A stretch of 64,000 nucleotides of DNA from an uncultured Sphingomonas sp. (GTDB taxonomy: Bacteria > Pseudomonadota > Alphaproteobacteria > Sphingomonadales > Sphingomonadaceae): NCBI GenBank assembly GCA_913776255.1, contig CAJYLV010000029.1, positions 1-64,000 on the forward strand, read 5' to 3'. The notes below the pieces were generated by a model. It saw only the letters and a list, made by a program, of their open reading frames with translations. It was not told where the DNA came from and did not search any database. A program made the position numbers and the translations under genes. Positions 49,557 through 58,256 of this stretch are shown piece by piece; the first letter of the stretch is position 1; every line of letters begins with the position of its first letter.

Positions 49557-49608
49557 GACGGACTCCTTTGGTCACCGCTGTAACCGATCCGTCATGCCGG
49601 CGGAAGCG

Positions 49609-50229
49609 TCAGGGGGCGCGGCGCGCGGTGGTGATGCGGATCGCGGGGGCGAGCATCTGCCCCTTCATCGCGCCGTCACCCAGCGTCGGCGAGGTGGGGG
49701 CGACGAGGATCCTGCGGATCACGTCCATCCCCTCCAGCACGCGCCCGAACGCCGCGAAGCCGGGCTGGCCGTCCTTGGCGTCCATCGACGTCAGGTCGCC
49801 GACCACCACGAAGAAGTCGCCGGTGGCGGTGTTCGGCGCGGCCATCGCCATCGAGATCGTGCCGTCGGTGTGGCTCAGGCCGGTCTGCGTCGTCGGCTCG
49901 AACCTGATCGGCGGCAGCGTGCGCTTGGCGTCGTTGCGCGTCCCGAACTGGACCAGGCCGAACCCGTCGGCGACCTTCACCGCACGGTAGAAGGACACGC
50001 CGTCCAGCTTCTTACCGTCGACATATTTCAGGAAATTGGCGGCGGTGATCGGCGCGGCCTTGGTATCGACGCCGATCGTGATCGCGCCGGCGTCGGTGGT
50101 CAGCACGACCCGCGTCAGCGTCGCCGGAACCGGCGCGGCCGGCGCTGCGGGCACCGGCGGCGGCGCAGCCGGGGTGGCGGGGGCGACCTGCGGCGCGGCC
50201 AGCGCGAGCGCGGCGAGCGCCGCGATCAT
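49609..50229 (-). CDS. Cyclophilin-type peptidyl-prolyl isomerase, exported
   Basis: A 206-residue periplasmic folding catalyst. A signal-like N terminus (MIAALAALALAAPQVAPA) and a Pro/Ala spacer are followed by a cyclophilin domain: GAITIGVDTKAAPITAANFLKYVDGKKLDGVSFYRAV, SHTDGTISMAMAAPNTATGDFFVVVGD, FAAFGRVLEGMDVIRRI. Some loops are shorter than in PpiA. The start at 50229 overlaps the stop of the upstream secreted protein gene (ATGA); the frame is open further upstream only as shadow. Confidence 0.88.
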   Translation of the reverse strand: MIAALAALALAAPQVAPATPAAPPPVPAAPAAPVPATLTRVVLTTDAGAITIGVDTKAAPITAANFLKYVDGKKLDGVSFYRAVKVADGFGLVQFGTRNDAKRTLPPIRFEPTTQTGLSHTDGTISMAMAAPNTATGDFFVVVGDLTSMDAKDGQPGFAAFGRVLEGMDVIRRILVAPTSPTLGDGAMKGQMLAPAIRITTARRAP

Positions 50230-50750
50230 GCCGCCCCCCGCGGTGCCGGCGCGATCAGCACCGGCAAGGTGGTCGTCGCCGCGCCGGTCAGCTGCAGCAC
50301 GTAACGGCCGGGGGCGAGACGATAGTCGACGATCTTGCGGATGCCGCTGCACGCCGGGCCGTGGCTGTGCGCGGCGGAGGGCAGGGCGCGTCCGCTGCGG
50401 ACCACCTCGATCCACGCCGGCGCGCCGAGCGCGATCCGGTAGGTGCCGGGCCGCGTCACCTGGAACAGCGCCATCCCGGCATTGCTCCCTGCACCCAGAT
50501 CACGCGTCGGCGGCGCGGCCGGGGCGAGCCGGTCGAGCGGCACCAGCCGCAGCTCGGCGGCGCGGCCGACCGCGATCACCGGCGCATGCCGTGTCGCCGC
50601 GCCCGCTTCCAGCGCGACCCGCGTGCTCCAGCTCTCGAAACCGGTCGGCAGCACCGGGCGGGCCGTGGTGCACGACGGCTCGGGCGCGGGCAGGTCCTGC
50701 GCCGAAAACGGCGCCGACGCGAGCAGCAGCAGGGACAAGGCGAACGACAT
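50226..50750 (-). CDS. Secreted protein of unknown function
   Basis: A 174-residue exported protein with signal peptide MSFALSLLLLASAPFSAQ. The mature part is beta-rich: VAVGRAAELRLVPLDRL, GMALFQVTRPGTYRIALGAPAWIEVV, and GPACSGIRKIVDYRLAPGRYVLQLTGA, resembling a pre-peptidase C-type or similar all-beta module that could bind a ligand. Two cysteines (near residues 27 and 133) could form a disulfide. GGAG lies seven bases before the start. Coupled by ATGA to the cyclophilin gene; no family is named with confidence. Confidence 0.75.
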   Translation of the reverse strand: MSFALSLLLLASAPFSAQDLPAPEPSCTTARPVLPTGFESWSTRVALEAGAATRHAPVIAVGRAAELRLVPLDRLAPAAPPTRDLGAGSNAGMALFQVTRPGTYRIALGAPAWIEVVRSGRALPSAAHSHGPACSGIRKIVDYRLAPGRYVLQLTGAATTTLPVLIAPAPRGAA

Positions 50751-50894
50751 TCACGGGCTCCAGGGTATCGTCCCTCCATATCGCTCGCGGCGCGTCGCGA
50801 CCAGCCCGGTGATCGAACACCCGCGGCAACCAACCACCGGCTTGCCGGGTTCAGCCCGAAGATGCAGCCTGACGCATGCAAAGGGAGAGCAACG

Positions 50895-51233
50895 ATGACC
50901 GATCAACGCAACGACATGGGCCGCGCCGCCGCCGATGCCGCGCAGCAGGCCACCGACCGGCTGCGCGCGTCGGGCCAGCATATGATGGAAAGCGGCCAGA
51001 CGATCAGCACCAAGATCCTCGATCAGGTCGAGGCGAACACGCAGGAAGCCTTCGCCGCGATGCGCGCGGCGGCGCAGGCCAAGGACCTGTCCCAGGTCAT
51101 GCAGATCCAGAGCGACTTCCTGCGCAGCCAGAGCCAGCGCTCGATGGAGCAGGCGCGCGAGATCGGTCAGCTCATCATGCAGTTCGGCCGCGCGGCGGTC
51201 GCGCCGGGCAGCGGGAACGAATCCAACGGCTGA
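50895..51233 (+). CDS. Phasin family protein
   Basis: A 112-residue all-helical protein of the kind that coats polyhydroxyalkanoate granules: ATDRLRASGQHMMESGQTISTKILDQVEANTQEAFAAMRAAAQAKDLSQVMQIQSDFLRSQSQRSMEQAREIGQLI. The QSDF-R-SQ segment is typical of phasins. GGGAG lies seven bases before the start. It is monocistronic, with a palindromic repeat immediately after the stop; no PHA synthase gene is in the window. Confidence 0.85.
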   Translation: MTDQRNDMGRAAADAAQQATDRLRASGQHMMESGQTISTKILDQVEANTQEAFAAMRAAAQAKDLSQVMQIQSDFLRSQSQRSMEQAREIGQLIMQFGRAAVAPGSGNESNG

Positions 51234-51237
51234 CGTC

Positions 51238-51314
51238 CGTCATTGCGAGCGTAGCGATGGAATCCCGGGGGTCCTGATCCGGCCCTGGATGGCTTCGCTG
51301 CGCTCGCCATGACG
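51238..51314. repeat. Palindromic intergenic repeat, family A
   Basis: Begins CGTCATTGCGAGCG and ends CTTCGCTGCGCTCGCCATGACG, about 77 bases with a slightly diverged centre. It sits between the convergent phasin and outer-membrane efflux genes. Confidence 0.8.
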
Positions 51315-51316
51315 AC

Positions 51317-52861
51317 CTAGGGAGCCGGCTGACCCACCGGTTTCGGCCCCTGATCGGTGACGTCCAGCAGCGAGTCGCCGCCCAAAGTACGATACAGCGT
51401 GACCAGATTGGTCGCACGCACCAGCTGCGTCGCCACCAGCGTGCGTTGCGCCGAATACAATTGCCGCTGCGCGTCGAGCGACGTCAGATACGTATCGATC
51501 CCGCCGCGATAGCGCGCGTTGGTGAGGTTCAGCGTGTCGACCGCCGCGGTGTAGAAGCGCTGGTTGGCGGCGAGCTGCTCGGTGATCGTCCCGCGCCGCG
51601 CGAGCGCATCGGACACCTCGCGGAACGCGCTCTGGATCGTCTGCTCGTAGGTGGCGAGCGCGGCGTCGCGTTGCGCCACGCTGTAATCGACGTTCGCGCG
51701 CCCGGCACCGGCGCGGAAGATCGGGTAGCTGGCGTTGGGCGCCACCGACCAGTTGAACGAATCGCCCGAGAACAGGGTGCGCAGCGCGGTGCTCGCGAAC
51801 CCGACCAGCCCGGTCAGCGAGATGCGCGGGAACAAGGCCGCGCGCGCCGCGCCGATCTCGGCATTGTAGGCGCGCAGCGAATATTCCGCCTGCACGACAT
51901 CGGGTCGACGGAGCAGCACGCCCGAGTCGATCTCGGCGGGCAGCTCGCCGATCGTCTGGGCGGCCTGCTCGATCCCGGCGGGGAGCTGCGCGGCGTCGAT
52001 CGGCGCCCCGACCAGCAGTTGCAGCGCGTTGACGTCTTGCGCCAGCAGCGTGCGCTGCTCGGCGAGATCGGCCTCGGCCGTCGCGAGGATCTGTTCGGCC
52101 TGCCGTACGTCGGTGCGCGGCGACACGCCGCCGCGGCGGCGCGCATCGGTCAGCCGCACGCTGGCACGCGCCGCCACCGCGGTCTGTTCGGCGACGGTCA
52201 GCAGGCTCTTGTCCGCGGCATAGTTGAGCCACGCGCTGGCGATGTCGCCGATCAGCGTCAGCCGCGTCGCGCGCGCCGCCGCTTCCTGCGCGAAATAGCG
52301 CGACAGCGCCGCGCCGGTCAGCGAGCGGACGCGCCCGAACAGGTCGATCTCGAACGCGGTGACGCCGAGCTGCGCCTGGAAGGTGCTGTTCGCGCCGGAC
52401 ACGACCGTCGTCCCGCCGGTGCCGGTGCCGGTGCCCCCGGTTCCTGTGCCGCCGGTGCCCGTGCCCCCGGTGCCGGTGCCCGTCCCGCCGGTGTTGACCC
52501 CGGTGTTCACCCCCGCCCGGCTGTTCTGGCGATAGCTATAGGCGCCGGTCGCGTTGAGCTGCGGGAACAGATCGGCGCGCTGGATACGATATTGCGCGCG
52601 CGTCGCCTCGATATTGGCAACCGCGACGCGCAGGTCGCGGTTGTTGGCCAGCGCCTGCGCGATCAATGCCTGCAAGCGCGCATCGCGGAAGATGTCGCGA
52701 TAGGTGACGCTGGGCAGCGCCGCCTCGCTCTGCCGCAGATAGGCGTCGCCGACCGGCCACGAAGTCGGCACCGGCGGGGTCGGCCGGACATAGGTGGGCG
52801 CGAGCGAACAGCCGGCGAGCGCGGCCGAGGCGCAGAGCGCGGCGATCAGGCGAGTCATCAT
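51317..52861 (-). CDS. RND efflux outer-membrane lipoprotein, NodT family
   Basis: The outer-membrane channel of the tripartite pump, 514 residues. Lipoprotein signal MMTRLIAALCASAALAGC (lipobox LAGC), then two outer-membrane-factor repeats: FRDARLQALIAQALANNRDLRVAVANIEATRAQYRIQRADLFPQL and RRPDVVQAEYSLRAYNAEIGAARAALFPRISL. Residues about 120-150 are an almost pure Gly-Thr tract from an imperfect repeat in the DNA at 52400-52500, absent from typical family members and probably an exposed, length-variable loop. The start overlaps the pump stop (ATGA). Confidence 0.93.
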   Translation of the reverse strand: MMTRLIAALCASAALAGCSLAPTYVRPTPPVPTSWPVGDAYLRQSEAALPSVTYRDIFRDARLQALIAQALANNRDLRVAVANIEATRAQYRIQRADLFPQLNATGAYSYRQNSRAGVNTGVNTGGTGTGTGGTGTGGTGTGGTGTGTGGTTVVSGANSTFQAQLGVTAFEIDLFGRVRSLTGAALSRYFAQEAAARATRLTLIGDIASAWLNYAADKSLLTVAEQTAVAARASVRLTDARRRGGVSPRTDVRQAEQILATAEADLAEQRTLLAQDVNALQLLVGAPIDAAQLPAGIEQAAQTIGELPAEIDSGVLLRRPDVVQAEYSLRAYNAEIGAARAALFPRISLTGLVGFASTALRTLFSGDSFNWSVAPNASYPIFRAGAGRANVDYSVAQRDAALATYEQTIQSAFREVSDALARRGTITEQLAANQRFYTAAVDTLNLTNARYRGGIDTYLTSLDAQRQLYSAQRTLVATQLVRATNLVTLYRTLGGDSLLDVTDQGPKPVGQPAP

Positions 52862-55800
52862 GCCCCCTCCGGCGCGGGCAGCGCGGGCTTGTCGATCGGG
52901 CGCGGCAATTGCTTGGGCGCATCCTGCGCCGCCGCCCCGCCATGGTCGTCGCCGTCGTCGTCGGGGCTAGGATCGGCGCCACGCCGCAGCCCCTTCCAGC
53001 CATCGCGGAAGCCGCGCCGCACCAGCACGAAGAACAACGGGATATAGAAGATCGCCAGCACCGTCGCGGTGATCATCCCACCGATCACCGACGTACCGAT
53101 CGCGATGCGGCTGTTCGCGCCCGCGCCGGTCGAGATCGCCAGCGGCAGCACGCCGAAGATGAAGGCGAGGCTGGTCATCAGGATCGGGCGGAGCCGGATA
53201 CGCGCCGCCTCCAGCGCGGCGTCGATGACGCGCTTGCCCTTCTTCTCCTCCTGCTCGGCGAACTCGATCATCAGGATCGCGTTCTTCGCCGCCAGCCCCA
53301 TCGTCGTCAGCAGCCCGATCTGGAGATAGACGTCGTTGACCAGCCCGCGCAGCGTCGTGAACAGGATCGCGCCGATCAGCCCGAGCGGGATCACCAGCAG
53401 CACCGCGAACGGGATCGACCAGCTTTCGTACAGCGCCGCGAGGCACAGGAAAACGACGAGGATCGACAGCCCGTAGAGCAACGGCGCCTGTCCCGACGAC
53501 AGCCGCTCCTGGAACGACAGCCCGGCCCAGGACACGCTCGTCCCCGGCACCTGGCTGGCCAGCTCCTCGATCCGCGCCATCGCGTCGCCCGAACTCTTGC
53601 CCTCGGCCGCCGCACCCTGGAATTCGTAGGAGGGGATGCCGTTGAAGCGCGACAGCGTTACCGGCGCCTGGCTCCAGCCGATCTGCGCGAAGGCCGCGAA
53701 CGGCACCATCTGTCCGTTCGATCCGCGCACGAACCACTGGTTCAGGTCGGTCGGCGCGGCGCGATAGGGCGCGTCGCCCTGCACGAACACGCGCTTCACG
53801 CGCCCGCGGTCGACGAAGTCGTTGACGTAGCGGCCACCCCATGCGGTCGACAGCGTGGTGTTGACGTCGGCCTGCGTCAGGCCGAGCGCGGCGAGCTTCT
53901 GCTGGTCGATGTCGATCTTCAGCGTCGGCGTGTCGGGCAATTCGGTCAGCCGCACCGAGGCGAGCGCCGGATCGGCGTTGGCGGCGGCGAGCAATTTGTC
54001 CTTGGCCGCGCCGAATTCCTCCTGAGTCAGCCCGCCGGAATTCTGCAATTCCATCGTGAAGCCGTTCGACTGGCCGAGCCCGCGCACCGCCGGCGGCACC
54101 AGCGCGAACACGCGCGCGTCGCGCAGCCCGCGGAACGCCGCCGAGGCGCGCGCCACGATCGCATCGGCGGTATTCTCCTTGCCCTTGCGATCGTCCCATG
54201 GCGCGAGATTGACGAAGCCCTGGCCGGTGTTCTGCCCGCTCGCGCCGCCGCCACCGCCGCCGCTGACGGTGAACATCGTGCGGACGTTCTTGCCCTCGCT
54301 GGTGGCCAGATAATCCTCGACCTTGTGCTGCACCTCCTCGGTGCGCGAGCGCGTGGCACCCGCCGGCAGCTGGAACTGCACCAGCGCCGCGCCCTGATCC
54401 TCGGTGGGCAGGAAGCCGGTCGGCATCCGCATGAACAGGATCGCCAGCAAGGCGACGGTCAGCAGGTAGATCAGCAGGAACAGCGCCTTGCGATCGATCA
54501 CCCGCCGCACGCCCGCGACATAGCGCGCCACGCCGCGATCGAAGGTGTTGTTGAAGCCGTCGCGCGCGCGCTCCAGCCCGTGTGCGACCCGCGGGAACTT
54601 GCGCCCGATCCAGCTCTCCTCGATCGGGTCGCCATGCTGGTCGTGCGTCTGCTTGAGCAGCGTCGCGGTCAGCGCCGGCGACAGGATCACCGCGACCAGC
54701 ACCGACAGCACCATCGCCGAGACGATCGTCAGCGAGAACTGGCGATAGATCACGCCGGTCGACCCGCCGAAGAACGCCATCGGCATGAACACCGCCGACA
54801 GCACCAGCGCGATCGCAACGAGGGCGACCGTGATCTCCTTCATCGACTCGATCGTCGCCTCGCGCGGGGTCATGCCGGGGTTTTCCTCCAACAGCCGCTC
54901 GACATTCTCGACCACGACGATCGCGTCGTCGACCAGCAGGCCGATCGCGAGCACCAACCCGAACAAGGTCAGCGTGTTGATCGAGAAGCCCGCGACATAG
55001 AAGACCGCGAACGTGCCGAGCAGCACCACCGGCACCGCGATCGCCGGCACCAGCGTCGCGCGCCAGCTTTGCAGGAACACGAACATGACGATGACGACGA
55101 GGATGATCGCCTCGATCAGCGTCTTGACCACTTCCTCGATCGACAGCTTGATGAAGTCGGTCGTGTCGTTGGCGAAGGCATAGGTGAGCCCCGCGGGGAA
55201 CGCCTTCGACGCCTGCTCGACCTGCGCCTTGACCAGCTCGGCGGTCTTCAGCGCGTCCGCGCCCGGCGCCAGCAGCACCGCGATGCCCGCGCCGGGATGG
55301 CGGTTGACGCGACTGAACGCATTGTAGCTCTCCGCGCCGAGTTCGATCCGCGCCACGTCGGCGAGGCGGACGGTGCTGCCGTTCTGCTGCGTCTTGAGGA
55401 TGATCTGCGCAAATTGCGCGGGGGTCTGGAGCCGCGACTGCGCGGTGACGACCGCGTTGAGCATCTGCGTCGACGGGCTCGGCTGCCCGCCGATTTCGCC
55501 CGCCGCCACTTCGGTGTTCTGGTTCTGGATCGCGGTGATGACGTCGCCCGGCATCAGCTGGAAGCTGTTAAGCCGCGCCGGATCGAGCCAGATCCGCATC
55601 GCATATTGCGAGCCGAACACATTGGTGTCGCCGACGCCCTGGATGCGCCCGAGCGGGTCCTGCAGGTTGCTGACCAGATAGTCGGAGACGTCCTGGTTGG
55701 TCAGCTTGTCGGTGGTGTCATAGACCCCGACGATCAACAGAAAGTCGGGGTTCGACTTGCGAACCACCAGCCCCTGTTGTTGCACCTGCTGCGGCAGGCG

Positions 55801-56148
55801 GCTGAGCGATTGCTGGACCTGGTTCTGGACCTGCACCTGCGCGATGTCGGGATCGGTGCCCTTGTCGAAGGTGGCGGTGATCGTCACCGAGCCGCGGCTC
55901 GACGAACTCGACTGGAAATACAGCAGCCCGTCGATGCCGGTCAGCTGTTGCTCGATGACCTGCGTGACGCTGTTCTGGATCGTCTGCGCGTTCGCGCCGG
56001 GGAAGGTGGCGCGGATCGACACCTGTGGCGGCGCGACGTCGGGATATTGCGCGATCGGCAGCGAGAGGATCGCGCCGACTCCGGCCAGCATGACGATGAT
56101 GGCCAGCACCCATGCGAAGATGGGGCGGTCGATAAAGATGCGGGACAT
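52858..56148 (-). CDS. RND efflux pump inner-membrane transporter, HAE1 family
   Basis: A proton-driven multidrug pump of 1096 residues, AcrB/MexB type. Seen: MSRIFIDRPIFAWVLAIIVMLAG at TM1, periplasmic porter domains (QYPDVAPPQVSIRATFPGANAQTIQNSVTQVIEQ), TM4 with the proton-relay acids in LLVDDAIVVVENVERLLEENPGMTPREA, FMPMAFFGG, and the C-terminal TM block (KNAILMIEFAEQ, RPILMTSLAFIFGVLPLA). The C terminus has an extra acidic and Pro-rich tail of about 45 residues. It stands between the adaptor (six bases upstream) and the outer-membrane factor (overlapping). Confidence 0.96.
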   Translation of the reverse strand: MSRIFIDRPIFAWVLAIIVMLAGVGAILSLPIAQYPDVAPPQVSIRATFPGANAQTIQNSVTQVIEQQLTGIDGLLYFQSSSSSRGSVTITATFDKGTDPDIAQVQVQNQVQQSLSRLPQQVQQQGLVVRKSNPDFLLIVGVYDTTDKLTNQDVSDYLVSNLQDPLGRIQGVGDTNVFGSQYAMRIWLDPARLNSFQLMPGDVITAIQNQNTEVAAGEIGGQPSPSTQMLNAVVTAQSRLQTPAQFAQIILKTQQNGSTVRLADVARIELGAESYNAFSRVNRHPGAGIAVLLAPGADALKTAELVKAQVEQASKAFPAGLTYAFANDTTDFIKLSIEEVVKTLIEAIILVVIVMFVFLQSWRATLVPAIAVPVVLLGTFAVFYVAGFSINTLTLFGLVLAIGLLVDDAIVVVENVERLLEENPGMTPREATIESMKEITVALVAIALVLSAVFMPMAFFGGSTGVIYRQFSLTIVSAMVLSVLVAVILSPALTATLLKQTHDQHGDPIEESWIGRKFPRVAHGLERARDGFNNTFDRGVARYVAGVRRVIDRKALFLLIYLLTVALLAILFMRMPTGFLPTEDQGAALVQFQLPAGATRSRTEEVQHKVEDYLATSEGKNVRTMFTVSGGGGGGASGQNTGQGFVNLAPWDDRKGKENTADAIVARASAAFRGLRDARVFALVPPAVRGLGQSNGFTMELQNSGGLTQEEFGAAKDKLLAAANADPALASVRLTELPDTPTLKIDIDQQKLAALGLTQADVNTTLSTAWGGRYVNDFVDRGRVKRVFVQGDAPYRAAPTDLNQWFVRGSNGQMVPFAAFAQIGWSQAPVTLSRFNGIPSYEFQGAAAEGKSSGDAMARIEELASQVPGTSVSWAGLSFQERLSSGQAPLLYGLSILVVFLCLAALYESWSIPFAVLLVIPLGLIGAILFTTLRGLVNDVYLQIGLLTTMGLAAKNAILMIEFAEQEEKKGKRVIDAALEAARIRLRPILMTSLAFIFGVLPLAISTGAGANSRIAIGTSVIGGMITATVLAIFYIPLFFVLVRRGFRDGWKGLRRGADPSPDDDGDDHGGAAAQDAPKQLPRPIDKPALPAPEGA

Positions 56149-56154
56149 GCCGGC

Positions 56155-57405
56155 CTAGCCCGCCTTGCCCTGACCGCCACCACCGGATTGTTTCTTCATT
56201 TCCTCGGGCGAGGGGGCCTTCACCGGCTGCGGCGCATTGGCGGGCACCGCGCGGATCTGTGCGCCGGGACGCAGGTTGGCGAGACCCTGCGTGATGATCT
56301 TCTCACCGGGCTTCAGCCCGTCCGTAACCACCCAATAGGCGCCCTGCGTGCGATCCGCCTTGACGTTGCGCTGCTCGGCCTTGCCGTTCGCGCCGACCAC
56401 GAACAACGTCGCATTGCCCTTGGCGTCGCGGCTGATCGCCGGCTGCGGGACGAGGAACGCGTTCTTGAGGATCGATTGCGCGAACTCGGCGCGGACGAAC
56501 ATGCCCGGCAGCAGCAGACCCTGCGGATTGGGGAAGCGCGCGCGCAAGGTGACGGTGCCGGTGCTCTGGTCGACGACGACCTCGGCAAACTCGACAATGC
56601 CCTTGATCCCGTAATCGGTGCCGTCTTCCAGCTTCAGCGTTACTTCAGCGCGCGCGGGCGCAGCGCCGCCAGCGGCGAGTGCGCGGCGCAGCGCGAGCAG
56701 GTTGGTGCTCGATTGCTGGATGTCGACGAACATCGGGTCGAGCTGCTGGATCGTCGCCAGCGGATCGGTCTGCGTCGCGCTGACCAGCGCACCGACCGTG
56801 AACAGCGAGCGCCCGATCCGCCCGGTGATCGGCGCGGGGACGGTGGTGAAGCGCAGGTTGACGCGCGCGCTGTCGAGCTGCGCTCTGTTGACGCCGATCT
56901 GCGCCGCGGCCTGCCGCTGCTGCGCGACCGCGTCGGTATAGTCCTGCGCGCTGATCGCCTCCATCTCGGCGAGCGGCTTGTAGCGGTCGGCGCGGATCTT
57001 TGCGGCGTTGAAGGTCGCCTGCGCATTGGCGACATTGGCCTGCGCCTGATTGGCGGCGGCGCGATAGAGCGACGGGTCGATCTGGTAGAGCGGCTGCCCG
57101 CGCTTCACCAGCGCGCCCTCGGTGAAGAAGCGCTTCTGGATCACGCCGGTGATCTGCGGGCGCACCTGCGAGCTTTCATAGGCGACCGTGCGGCCGGGCA
57201 GCTCGCTGATCGTCGGCACCGCGGTCGGCTGGACCACGACATAGCCGACGGTGGTTGGCCCGCCGCCGGGGCCACCCGGGCCACCCTTGCCCTTGGTCTT
57301 CGCGCCGTCGCTGCTACCGCCGCACGCGGACAAGGCAAGCGCCGCCGCAAGACTTGCCAGCCCGGCTGCGGCGCGCATCCGCCGTACCATCAAACGTTCT
57401 GTCAC
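56155..57405 (-). CDS. RND efflux periplasmic adaptor, lipoprotein
   Basis: The membrane-fusion protein of the pump, 416 residues. N-terminal lipoprotein signal (RAAAGLASLAAALALSAC, lipobox LSAC), a Gly/Lys-rich linker, then VVQPTAVPTISELPGRTVAYESSQVRPQITGVIQKRFFTEGALVKRGQPLYQIDP (lipoyl half), the helical hairpin, FTTVPAPITGRIGRSLFTVGALV, beta-barrel and membrane-proximal domains. The start is taken as GTG at 57405, with AAGG six bases upstream; an ATG at 57390 is also in frame. First gene of the pump operon. Confidence 0.93.
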   Translation of the reverse strand: MTERLMVRRMRAAAGLASLAAALALSACGGSSDGAKTKGKGGPGGPGGGPTTVGYVVVQPTAVPTISELPGRTVAYESSQVRPQITGVIQKRFFTEGALVKRGQPLYQIDPSLYRAAANQAQANVANAQATFNAAKIRADRYKPLAEMEAISAQDYTDAVAQQRQAAAQIGVNRAQLDSARVNLRFTTVPAPITGRIGRSLFTVGALVSATQTDPLATIQQLDPMFVDIQQSSTNLLALRRALAAGGAAPARAEVTLKLEDGTDYGIKGIVEFAEVVVDQSTGTVTLRARFPNPQGLLLPGMFVRAEFAQSILKNAFLVPQPAISRDAKGNATLFVVGANGKAEQRNVKADRTQGAYWVVTDGLKPGEKIITQGLANLRPGAQIRAVPANAPQPVKAPSPEEMKKQSGGGGQGKAG

Positions 57406-57449
57406 TTTATGCCTTGTCCGACCGCGGGGGTGCCGATGGGCTAAGCGCT

Positions 57450-57482
57450 ATTTGTCGCAAATGTTTCGCACCGGCGAACATT
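57450..57482. promoter_or_regulatory. Palindromes upstream of the efflux operon
   Basis: Two adjoining inverted repeats: ATTTG-TCG-CAAAT (57450-57462, perfect) and AATGTTTCGC-ACCG-GCGAACATT (57460-57482, one-base bulge). They lie 45-77 bases upstream of the adaptor start, where a TetR- or MarR-type repressor could bind. No such regulator gene is adjacent, so the protein is unknown. Confidence 0.5.
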
Positions 57483-57488
57483 TATTCG

Positions 57489-58256
57489 TCACCCGCGCCG
57501 GAACTGTCCCGGCCGCCGCTCGGCGACCGCGCGCAAACCTTCCCGGAAATCATCGGTTTGCATCAGCCGATCCTGCTCGGCGCGCTCATGTTCGGTCCGT
57601 TCGCGCACCGCCTCGGCCAGTCCCGCGCGCAACGTCGCGCGCGTCGCCTCGACCGCCAGCGGCGCATTGGCGGCGATCTCGGCGGCCAGCGCCTGCGCGG
57701 CGGCGCGGGAGTCGGCGGCGATCTGGTCGACCAGCCCGTAGCGCAGCGCCTCGTCTGCCTTCACGCGCCGCCCGGTCAGCAGCATCAGGCTGGCGTGCTG
57801 CCCGCCGATCACGCGCGGCAGCGTGTAGCTGATCCCGAACCCGGCATGGAAGCCGAGCGTCACGAAATTGGCGGAGAACTTGGCCTCGGGCGCGGCGACG
57901 CGGAAGTCCGCGACCAGCGCGAGCCCGAGGCCGGCCCCGACCGCGGCGCCCTGGATCGCGGCGACGATCGGCTTCTTCGCCGAGAACAGCCGGTAGGCGC
58001 CGCGATACAGGGCAGGGGTCTCGCTTTCGCCGTCCTCGGTGGTGAGCGGTTTGTCGCCGGTCAGATCGGCCCCGCCGCAGAACACGCGCCCCTCGGTCGC
58101 CAGCACCACCGCGCGCACGTCCGCATCGGCGTCCAATTCGTCCAGCACGTCGGCGAGCGCATGGATCAGCGCGGCGTTGACGTGATTGTGCGGCGGGCGG
58201 TCGATGACGACGGTGGCGACATGGCCTGCGCGGGTGACGGACAGATGCTGCTTCAT
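57489..58256 (-). CDS. Enoyl-CoA hydratase/isomerase family protein
   Basis: A crotonase-fold enzyme of 255 residues. Seen: VVIDRPPHNHVNAALIHAL, VVLATEGRVFCGGADL for the first oxyanion-hole segment, AAIQGAAVGAGLGLALVADFRVAAPEAKFSANFVTLGFHAGFGISYTLPRVIG for the second. The position of the usual second catalytic Glu is not obvious, so hydration versus another crotonase reaction cannot be settled. The start at 58256 overlaps the acyl-CoA dehydrogenase stop (ATGA), suggesting successive steps of a fatty or branched acyl-CoA route. Confidence 0.9.
   Translation of the reverse strand: MKQHLSVTRAGHVATVVIDRPPHNHVNAALIHALADVLDELDADADVRAVVLATEGRVFCGGADLTGDKPLTTEDGESETPALYRGAYRLFSAKKPIVAAIQGAAVGAGLGLALVADFRVAAPEAKFSANFVTLGFHAGFGISYTLPRVIGGQHASLMLLTGRRVKADEALRYGLVDQIAADSRAAAQALAAEIAANAPLAVEATRATLRAGLAEAVRERTEHERAEQDRLMQTDDFREGLRAVAERRPGQFRRG

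Noticed and set aside
52909..57444. A 1511-residue plus-strand frame
   Set aside because: Antisense to the efflux pump and adaptor; same shadow composition, no motif.
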